A stretch of DNA of 7,709 bases from Nitrososphaeraceae archaeon (lineage in GTDB: Archaea > Thermoproteota > Nitrososphaeria > Nitrososphaerales > Nitrososphaeraceae): positions 1 to 7,709 of the forward strand of contig JANWJI010000041.1 of NCBI GenBank assembly GCA_025449515.1. Direction: 5' to 3'. The notes beneath the pieces were generated by a model. The model searched no databases. It was not told the origin of the DNA and worked only from the letters and a program-made list of their open reading frames with translations. Below, piece after piece: positions 1 through 4,808 of this stretch. The position numbers were made by a program, and so were the translations under genes. Position 1 is the stretch's first letter. Each line of letters opens with the position of its first letter.

Positions 1-25
1 AGTCCATTCTTTCTCATGTATTAGA

Positions 26-169
26 TTAAACCTTGTTCTGATTTCTATATGGATTCACTTCCTGACAGCAGAAGTGTAACCCATGTTTGTAAGCTAAATT
101 GTCACCTATGTCTGGAAGTACAACAAGTAACAAACGAATCCTTAACAAAACTGTATACATACATAACAT
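26..169 (-). CDS. Possible 47-residue small hydrophobic protein
   Basis: I do not recognise this frame. It reads MLCMYTVLLRIRLLLVVLPD at the N-terminus, a hydrophobic stretch that could be one membrane segment (about residues 4-18), followed by a polar tail with a CC pair and a Lys/Asn/Arg-rich end. Two start signals are present. GGTGAT, complementary to the archaeal 16S 3' end, lies 3 nt before the first ATG (169). An AT-rich TTAAATAATA box centred near 187 lies about 27 bp before the in-frame third ATG (160), which would give a leaderless 44-residue product. Against it: the frame is short, has no known homologue that I recall, and such frames occur by chance in AT-rich gaps. It is on the same strand as the carrier-E1 gene but beyond that gene's likely terminator. 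Confidence 0.25.
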   Translation of the reverse strand: MLCMYTVLLRIRLLLVVLPDIGDNLAYKHGLHFCCQEVNPYRNQNKV

Positions 170-490
170 ACAATCACCTTTTATTATTTAACAAAAAATA
201 GTCCGAAAAGGATCAATGATTATAAGGATAACTATCAAGCGTTAAAACTTGTGGAATCTTTATCCGTCATGATATCCATAGTATCCTGTCGTCCATAGGT
301 ATAGAATGAAATGCCAAGCATCGCTGCTAGGCCATTTGTTTGTTTGAGGATTCTAATGACCAACATCGAATGTCTTGTATATAAGCTTCCTTAGAAAGAT
401 CAGTAAGTAAAATTTTCACCTAAATTCAGTTATCCTTTTCTAGCGAGATTTTTCAGATTATTTGTTTATATGATTCACGCATAGTAATAA

Positions 491-526
491 TGTAAATAGT
501 CGCGACTGCGTCGCACTATATTTACA
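491..526. repeat. Imperfect 36-nt inverted repeat / hairpin
   Basis: The arms TGTAAATA (491-498) and TATTTACA (519-526) pair perfectly. Inside them GT (499-500) pairs with AC (515-516) and GCGAC (502-506) pairs with GTCGC (510-514), closing a TGC loop (507-509). Bulges are C501 and T517-A518. This gives about 15 base pairs with a GC-rich tip, unusual in this AT-rich gap. It lies 127 nt beyond the carrier-E1 stop and 51 nt beyond the T-rich tract, and no T-run follows either arm, so it is not a textbook terminator. It could be a 3' RNA structure, a protein-binding site or a small palindromic repeat. Confidence 0.6.
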
Positions 527-576
527 CTGATTTAATCGAATACAATTACTGAATTGGCAATGACGACTCTACAAGA

Positions 577-591
577 CAAGAAAATAAAAAA
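577..591 (-). terminator. T-rich terminator of the carrier-E1 gene
   Basis: On the minus strand this reads TTTTTTATTTTCTTG, a T-rich tract about 62 nt after the TAA stop at 653-655. Archaeal termination needs mainly U-rich RNA rather than a strong hairpin, so this is the best candidate end for the thrC/carrier-E1 transcript. Confidence 0.5.
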
Positions 592-652
592 CTACACTAC
601 ACTATTAGGGAACGTTTTTCTAATCGGTTAATAGATAACCTTTCCATTATTT

Positions 653-1993
653 TTAGCTCCCTTGTGCAAAAGCTCTATACATTGACAGTGCCTCCGCTTC
701 ATCAGTAGCGCCGACGATTGTTGCTGTACCGCTTGTTAAAAAACTGATCGATGTCTTATCATTTATAGCGGTTACCCCCAGATTGCCTCTAGCTTTAACC
801 TTATATCCTAGTGATTCAGCAGTTTTTACAATATTATTCAGATTTATTGGTGAGTAGGGCTCCGATGGAGTTAATGTATAAGTCCTCTTCCCTCTATCTC
901 TCCCACATAATTCTTCTACAATAAGATGATTCTGAGTTACTACTATATTTTCAGTTACTTTCTCACTGTACGAACCGCATGAAGGACATTCTTGTTGTCT
1001 AAACATCTGTATCTTTTCAAAAGATAGATCATTTAAATCAATATACATTAACCTATTTACCAGTGAGGGTTGTTGGTGTGTAATGATCTTTATAGCTTCA
1101 GATACTTGTATGGCACCCACCATATAGAGTATAGACGGATGCACTCCCTCAGTACTGCATGTAGGCATATTATCTTCAGACAAAGCAGGGAATATGCATC
1201 GCAGACACGCAGATCTTTTTGGTAATATAGTGCAAACCGAGCCAACAGTGCCCAAGGCACCTGCATAAATAAATGGAATATCATGCTTTATACATGCATC
1301 ATTTAGAGCATATCTTGCATCTACGCTGTCAAGCGCATCTATAACTACATCTGCATCTTTGACAACCCTATCGGCAGTATACTTGGTTATGGATACTGGG
1401 ATAGCTTCAATATTAGTTGCAGAATTTATTTTTCTTAAGCGATCAACAGCCGCTTCAACCTTAACTTTACCAAGATCATCTTCTGTATACAGATGTTGTC
1501 GGTGCAAGTTAGATATCTCAACAACATCTCTGTCTACCAACTTTAGGTTCCCAACTCCCATTGCGGTTAATTGGGTTACAACTGGATTTCCGATACCACC
1601 AACTCCTACAACACAAATTTTCGCATTTCTTAAATATTCCATTCCAGTAAATCCAATTTCTTCAAGCATTATCTGCCGAGAATATCGTTGGATATCTTCA
1701 TTTGTAAATTCTGTACCTCCAGCTACTGCTGGTAATATGAAAACTGAATCGCCATCTTTCAGCACTGTTGACAATCCGTCGTTACTAAAACGAATATTTT
1801 TTCCATTTAGATAGATGTTGATCAGTGCTCGTGGTTTGCTGTTGATATCAAAGACTCTTCTTTTGAATTCCTCCCCCATTTCAACAGTAATTTTAGTAAA
1901 TGCATCGCTTAGATCGTTTGCATCGAGAGAAATTTTTCTCTCTCCGTTACTCTTATTTAGAACTGAAGGAATTACGAATTCTACCTTTGCCAT
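653..1993 (-). CDS. CysO/MoaD-like sulfur carrier fused to MoeB/ThiF-type E1 adenylyltransferase
   Basis: Residues 1-93 form a beta-grasp sulfur-carrier domain with the signature LNGKNIRFS (62-70), DGDSVFILPAV and the diglycine end AGG (91-93). From memory its N-terminus and its ILPAVAGG end closely resemble Mycobacterium CysO. Residues about 97-345 are a MoeB/ThiF E1 domain: RYSRQ (R106), nucleotide loop GVGGIG (130-135), D154, SNLHRQ (R165), K178, D222, and a zinc site from CLRC (263/266) and CPSC (336/339). C279 in PTCSTEGV aligns with the conserved ThiF/MoeB cysteine. Residues about 346-446 form a C-terminal domain with ELCGRD (C363) and no rhodanese motif. The family adenylates a carrier's C-terminal glycine with ATP before thiocarboxylate formation. 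Here the diglycine is internal, followed directly by TEF, so cleavage or action on another carrier is implied. The gene starts 34 bp after thrC and has its own TATA box. Confidence 0.9.
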   Translation of the reverse strand: MAKVEFVIPSVLNKSNGERKISLDANDLSDAFTKITVEMGEEFKRRVFDINSKPRALINIYLNGKNIRFSNDGLSTVLKDGDSVFILPAVAGGTEFTNEDIQRYSRQIMLEEIGFTGMEYLRNAKICVVGVGGIGNPVVTQLTAMGVGNLKLVDRDVVEISNLHRQHLYTEDDLGKVKVEAAVDRLRKINSATNIEAIPVSITKYTADRVVKDADVVIDALDSVDARYALNDACIKHDIPFIYAGALGTVGSVCTILPKRSACLRCIFPALSEDNMPTCSTEGVHPSILYMVGAIQVSEAIKIITHQQPSLVNRLMYIDLNDLSFEKIQMFRQQECPSCGSYSEKVTENIVVTQNHLIVEELCGRDRGKRTYTLTPSEPYSPINLNNIVKTAESLGYKVKARGNLGVTAINDKTSISFLTSGTATIVGATDEAEALSMYRAFAQGS

Positions 1994-2009
1994 TTTTGCT
2001 TTTTCTTTA

Positions 2010-2027
2010 CCTCTGCTTATATATATG
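2010..2027 (-). promoter_or_regulatory. Own promoter of the carrier-E1 gene behind the thrC stop
   Basis: On the minus strand CATATATATAAG (2016-2027) begins directly after the thrC TGA (2028-2030). Its centre is about 29 bp before the ATG at 1993, the usual archaeal spacing for a start site only a few nucleotides upstream of the ATG. AGAGG (2010-2014) follows the box. It could be read as a Shine-Dalgarno core in a read-through transcript, but it lies about 16 nt from the ATG, which is far. The fusion gene could thus be made both by read-through from thrC and from this promoter. Confidence 0.5.
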
Positions 2028-3254
2028 TCATCTAATCATGGCAGAAACCAGTTGTACATCTGGCTTTACAGCATTAAGTTTCGGAAGCACATCTACAATA
2101 GCTTCTGTAGACTTGAGCCCATTGCCCGTGATATAACAAACAACTTTTTCGTCTTTGTCAATTTTACCTTCTTCTACCATTTTACGGAGGACCGCTATAG
2201 ATACACCACCTGCCGGTTCAGTGAAGATGCCTTCTGTCTTGGCAAGCATCATTATTCCGTCTATAATTTCCTCATCAGTAGCTTCTTCCGCACTTCCCCT
2301 ATACTGTTGCAATCTTTTTAGCACGTATCGGCCATCTCCGGGATCCCCTATAGCAAGACTCTTCGCAATTGTTTCAGGTTTTTCAATTGGAATAACTTCA
2401 TCGCTTTTTCTCTTAAAAGCATCAACGATTGGAGAACAACCATGAGGTTGTGCCGCTGTAATTTTTAATCTTGATATGTCATCTAATAACCCAATTTCAT
2501 ATAACTCTTCGAATCCTTTGCAAATTGCATTCAACATTGCTCCGCTTCCTACTGGAATTATCAAATTATCTGGAACTTGCCAATTCAGTTGCTCAGCTAC
2601 CTCATAAGCAAGTGTTTTTGAACCCTCTACATAGAACGGCCGCATATTTATATTAACTATACCTATTCCTTTTGCATCGCCAACTACAGAAGCTACTCTG
2701 TTAGCATCGTCATAAGTCCCATCAACCGCTACGAACTCTGCACCGTATGATAAAGCTTGGGAAATCTTTACCTTTTCAATATCAGATGGTGCAAAAATAT
2801 AACATGGTAATCCTGCCTTTGCAGCATGCGCAGCAGTCGCAGAAGCCAAGTTCCCAGTCGACGCACAACCTACTGCCTTTAGTTTAATTTCCTTTGCCCT
2901 TGAAACAGCTATGCCTGCAGGCCTATCCTTAAATGAAAAAGTCGGGTTTACAGAGTCATTCTTGATAAATAAATTTCTTAATCCTCCTAAAGTCGTTCCT
3001 ATTCTGTCCGCATGTTGTAAAGGCGTAAGACCAGCATCTAGACTCACAATGTTGTTACGATCGGCGATCGGTAGTAACTCAAAATATCGCCAATAGTTCT
3101 TTGTCTGTCTAGACATGAAAGAGGCTTTATTCAGTGAGGATGGTAAATCATAAATTACATCCAACGGACCAAAACATTCTTCGCATATATACCTAAATTG
3201 AGCCTCATATTCTTTATTACATTCTCTACATTTTAGACATCTTATAATACCCAT
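2028..3254 (-). CDS. thrC: Threonine synthase-type PLP enzyme
   Basis: This fold-type II PLP enzyme is expected to convert O-phosphohomoserine to threonine and phosphate in the cytoplasm. At 408 residues it has normal family length. An N-terminal zinc ribbon is visible (C6, C9, C12, C24, C27), as in many archaeal ThrC proteins, and supports the ATG at 3254. The PLP lysine is K109 in FSFKDRPAG, the asparagine loop is ASTGNLASA (131-139), the phosphate-binding glycine loop is PVGSGA (234-239), and EPAGG (346-350) and TGNGLK (376-381) complete the site. TGxGLK is the usual threonine synthase form. The gene lies 145 bp after hisI and 34 bp before the carrier-E1 fusion on the same strand. The context recalls mycobacterial cysO-cysM, so sulfhydrylase activity with a protein thiocarboxylate is an alternative, but the motifs favour ThrC. 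Confidence 0.93.
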   Translation of the reverse strand: MGIIRCLKCRECNKEYEAQFRYICEECFGPLDVIYDLPSSLNKASFMSRQTKNYWRYFELLPIADRNNIVSLDAGLTPLQHADRIGTTLGGLRNLFIKNDSVNPTFSFKDRPAGIAVSRAKEIKLKAVGCASTGNLASATAAHAAKAGLPCYIFAPSDIEKVKISQALSYGAEFVAVDGTYDDANRVASVVGDAKGIGIVNINMRPFYVEGSKTLAYEVAEQLNWQVPDNLIIPVGSGAMLNAICKGFEELYEIGLLDDISRLKITAAQPHGCSPIVDAFKRKSDEVIPIEKPETIAKSLAIGDPGDGRYVLKRLQQYRGSAEEATDEEIIDGIMMLAKTEGIFTEPAGGVSIAVLRKMVEEGKIDKDEKVVCYITGNGLKSTEAIVDVLPKLNAVKPDVQLVSAMIR

Positions 3255-3294
3255 ATTTATGACTGTCCATCTTTCAGATATTGATGTAAATAAG

Positions 3295-3325
3295 CCTCTC
3301 TAAGATATAATTTAGTATTACTAAA
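3295..3325 (-). promoter_or_regulatory. thrC promoter with overlapping palindrome
   Basis: On the minus strand TACTAAATTATA (3306-3317) forms a TATA-type element, followed after six bases by AGAGG (3295-3299). The expected start site is near 3285, giving a leader of about 30 nt to the ATG at 3254. A perfect palindrome TTTAGTA-T-TACTAAA (3311-3325) overlaps the upstream edge of the element and could be a repressor or activator site. A second box, TTATTTACA (3285-3293), is an alternative giving a shorter leader. The composite matches the moaCB promoter at 4768-4790. Confidence 0.45.
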
Positions 3326-3375
3326 CATCAGTGCGATTACAGCTCACAATTATATCATATTTCAATCCGTATCTT

Positions 3376-3391
3376 ATCACAACAATGTGAT
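3376..3391 (-). terminator. Hairpin just after hisI
   Basis: ATCACA and TGTGAT form a perfect 6-bp stem with a 4-nt loop, starting 9 nt after the hisI stop codon (3400-3402). No T-run follows directly on the minus strand, so it may be a weak terminator, a 3' stability element or a protein site. If it stops transcription, hisI and thrC are separate units, consistent with thrC having its own promoter. Confidence 0.35.
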
Positions 3392-3399
3392 CAATGTAC

Positions 3400-3753
3400 T
3401 TACATGCCATCATTTTTTATTAGATAATGGAAACAAGTGCGATTTCCGGTGTGGCATATTGGAGTCTTTGAATTGACTAGGTATAATAAGGCATCATAAT
3501 CACAATCCAATAATATATCTTCTACAGGTTGTACATTACCAGATTCTTCGCCTTTCATCCATAATTTATTGCGTGACGTACTCCAGAACCAAGCGTTTCT
3601 TGTCTTAATGGTATTTTCAAGTGCTTCTCTGTTTGCGTAAGCAAGAGTTAAAATGTCTTTCGTGTTTTTGTCCTGTACAACCACAGGTAAGAGTCCATTC
3701 CTTTTCGCAAAGTCAACGTCATTCAAAGATTTGTTCATCCTAGAACGAATCAT
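3400..3753 (-). CDS. hisI: Phosphoribosyl-AMP cyclohydrolase
   Basis: This enzyme opens the purine ring of phosphoribosyl-AMP in the third step of histidine synthesis. The 117-residue single-domain form without a fused HisE is typical of archaea. Visible signatures are VVVQD (24-28), LAYANREAL (37-45), the WFWSTSR-LW-KGE-SG block (55-72), the Mg/Zn site DCDYDALL (D83, C84, D85, D87) and CHTGNRTC (C100, H101, C107). All metal ligands expected for the family are present. An ATG at 3738 (M6) is a second possible start. The ATG at 3753 is preferred because a TATA-like box lies about 29 bp upstream, fitting a leaderless mRNA. No other his gene is in the window. Downstream are a small hairpin and then thrC. 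Confidence 0.95.
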   Translation of the reverse strand: MIRSRMNKSLNDVDFAKRNGLLPVVVQDKNTKDILTLAYANREALENTIKTRNAWFWSTSRNKLWMKGEESGNVQPVEDILLDCDYDALLYLVNSKTPICHTGNRTCFHYLIKNDGM

Positions 3754-3777
3754 AGTAAAGGACTTGGATCAAGACGC

Positions 3778-3790
3778 AAATAAATCAATT
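3778..3790 (-). promoter_or_regulatory. hisI promoter (TATA-like box)
   Basis: On the minus strand this reads AATTGATTTATTT, a TATA-like stretch centred about 29 bp before the hisI ATG at 3753. The spacing predicts a start site within a few nucleotides of the ATG, and no Shine-Dalgarno sequence is seen. Confidence 0.35.
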
Positions 3791-4309
3791 GCTTCCTAAA
3801 GAAAATTCTGATCGGCTTGTTATATTTGACGGCCAATCTCACTAATCGGATCACTATTTATCCATCTAGTCGAGGAAAAAAATGATCTTATACAATTAAT
3901 TATCAATAGTATTTGATTCTTGTAGTCTATTAGTACACTTTTTTATTAGATTGCTGCATAGCAGTGAGAAAATATATCAACCTAAATATTTTGTGAGGAT
4001 AACGATAAATATATTAGAGACAGAAAAATGCCGTACGAATTAATAATATGCATATTTTGTCTAACATTTATTTTCCCTATCAACAATTTACACCTGGAGA
4101 GGTTCTACCTAAGTTATTGAATATTTATTATGCCTGTCGCGAATACAAGGTAGATATTAAAAGTGTTTAGTTGGAGCCTAGAAGATGTGGATATGTTATG
4201 TAAATAAACGGCTGTCTCAGATAGTTAAGTTTAAAATGCTAATAAAATAAAAAGTATCGGTAACTAAATGTCTTGTCTAAGTTTATGAAGCCCTTCATTT
4301 AGTGGAAAG

Positions 4310-4319
4310 ATATATAAAT
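4310..4319 (+). promoter_or_regulatory. Dodecin promoter (TATA box)
   Basis: ATATATAAAT is centred about 26 bp before the ATG at 4340, with the purine-rich GTGGAAAG directly upstream as a possible BRE. The spacing puts the transcription start at or next to the ATG, so the mRNA is probably leaderless. No Shine-Dalgarno sequence is present. Confidence 0.6.
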
Positions 4320-4339
4320 GATTTATTTTTTTCTCAGAT

Positions 4340-4552
4340 ATGGTTTACAAATATATCGACATCGTAGGTACTTCAAATACTGACATTACGGATGCAGTGA
4401 ATAACGCTTTCCAAGAGGCGTCCAAAACTGTTAAGAATATCAAATGGGGAGAATTAGGCCGTATTACGTTTAGAGTGGAAGACGGAAGAAAAATGGAGTA
4501 TCAAACTGAGGTTAGGATTGGTTTTGAAATTCTCAGGGAAGATCGGAAATAA
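4340..4552 (+). CDS. Dodecin family flavin-binding protein
   Basis: Dodecins assemble into hollow dodecamers that store or buffer flavins in the cytoplasm. At 70 residues this is full length. The family pattern is intact: VYKYIDIVGTS at the N-terminus, the helix DAVNNAFQEASKTVKNIKW (18-36), an RVEDG turn (45-49), and EYQTEVRIGFEIL on the last strand. W36 and Q55 match the tryptophan that stacks on the flavin ring and the glutamine that contacts it in the haloarchaeal protein, so flavin binding is likely. The gene stands alone on the plus strand with its own promoter, 256 bp before moaCB, with several small hairpins in between. No link to neighbouring pathways is evident beyond possible flavin supply. 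Confidence 0.95.
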   Translation: MVYKYIDIVGTSNTDITDAVNNAFQEASKTVKNIKWGELGRITFRVEDGRKMEYQTEVRIGFEILREDRK

Positions 4553-4571
4553 CCAATCATCCACTCGCGGC

Positions 4572-4588
4572 TCATAATAATTTTATGA
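4572..4588 (+). repeat. AT-rich inverted repeat after dodecin
   Basis: TCATAA and TTATGA form a perfect 6-bp stem with a 5-nt loop, starting 20 nt after the dodecin stop. The arms are AT-rich and weak. It may shape the 3' end of the dodecin mRNA. Confidence 0.35.
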
Positions 4589-4654
4589 ATGAAATATGGT
4601 GTAGAAGATAATTGACTGAAGTATTATAGAGTGTGCATCACGCAATAGAGTAGA

Positions 4655-4675
4655 TTAGGAATCATAAGATTCTAA
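4655..4675 (+). repeat. Bulged inverted repeat between dodecin and moaCB
   Basis: TTA-G-GAATC (4655-4663) pairs with GATTC-TAA (4668-4675) around an ATAA loop, giving 8 base pairs with a single bulged G. It is the second of three small hairpins in this gap. Confidence 0.35.
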
Positions 4676-4689
4676 ACCACTCATTAAGA

Positions 4690-4716
4690 AATACTCGCTA
4701 GTATTCTGTATTTTTT
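4690..4716 (+). terminator. Hairpin plus T-run, terminator-like
   Basis: AATACT (4690-4695) and AGTATT (4700-4705) form a perfect 6-bp stem with a CGCT loop, followed by CTGTA and a run of six T (4711-4716). This is the best intrinsic-terminator-like structure on the plus strand between dodecin and moaCB. It lies about 140 nt after the dodecin stop, which implies a long structured 3' UTR or a separate small RNA. Confidence 0.45.
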
Positions 4717-4764
4717 ACTGAGATTTATGTTACTATGCCGTGCCTCGACTAGATAAGTAAGTAT

Positions 4765-4790
4765 CTCTACTAAATTATAGATAGTAGAGG
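4765..4790 (+). promoter_or_regulatory. moaCB promoter inside a 25-bp inverted repeat
   Basis: CTCTACTA (4765-4772) and TAGTAGAG (4782-4789) are perfect 8-bp inverted arms separated by 9 bp that include the TATA core (TAAATTATAG, 4771-4780). The start site is expected near 4801, about 8 nt before the ATG. A dimeric regulator bound to these arms would cover the TATA box, so this is a good repressor-operator candidate. The promoter also contains TACTAAATTATA-N6-AGAGG (4768-4790), shared with thrC. Confidence 0.5.
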
Positions 4791-4808
4791 TCTCTTAGAA
4801 TAATTGAA

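Larger units (their letters stand above)
1..652. other. Intergenic gap left of the carrier-E1 gene
   Basis: No secure gene is visible in this stretch. It holds a T-rich probable terminator for the minus-strand carrier-E1 gene (577-591), a strong imperfect hairpin (491-526), and short minus-strand open frames: one at 26-169 with translation signals, and two overlapping frames at 327-419 (GTG start, 30 codons) and 235-366 (ATG start, 43 codons). The last two read protein-like but overlap in different frames, so they could be remnants of one decayed small gene or chance in AT-rich DNA. I saw no tRNA-like cloverleaf and no recognisable protein family here. Confidence 0.6.
3754..4339. other. Divergent gap between hisI and dodecin
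   Basis: This 586-bp stretch carries the hisI promoter at its left end and the dodecin promoter at its right end. Between them no secure gene is visible. A clear TATA-like box, ATAAATATATTA (4005-4016), has no known gene behind it. It precedes a 30-codon plus-strand frame (4028-4120) with a hydrophobic N-terminal half, but the ATG is only about 18 bp from the box, so an untranslated RNA is equally possible. No tRNA or riboswitch fold was recognised. Confidence 0.5.

Noticed and set aside
121..180. Short tandem repeat of ATAC/ACAT units near 155-172
   Set aside because: Only a few degenerate units are present. It is ordinary AT-rich low complexity and overlaps the start of the possible small frame.
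1359..2321. Long plus-strand frames of 151 and 168 codons opposite the carrier-E1 and thrC genes
   Set aside because: They lie antisense to two genes with clear family motifs, carry no recognisable domain and look like compositional shadows.
2028..3254. Cysteine synthase as the primary annotation of the PLP gene
   Set aside because: FSFKDRPAG, ASTGNLASA and TGNGLK match threonine synthase better. Sulfhydrylase activity is kept only as a hypothesis.
3376..3391. CRP-like site (ATCACA/TGTGAT)
   Set aside because: The half-sites have the wrong order and spacing for a bacterial CRP site, and the position after hisI fits an RNA hairpin better.
3754..4339. tRNA or CRISPR in the long gaps
   Set aside because: No T-loop motif such as GGTTCRAATCC with a matching acceptor stem and no regularly spaced repeats were found in any gap.
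4740..4808. Molybdenum-cofactor riboswitch ahead of moaCB
   Set aside because: The expected leader is only about 8 nt because the TATA box lies close to the ATG. The inverted repeat there includes the promoter itself and would not be transcribed in full.
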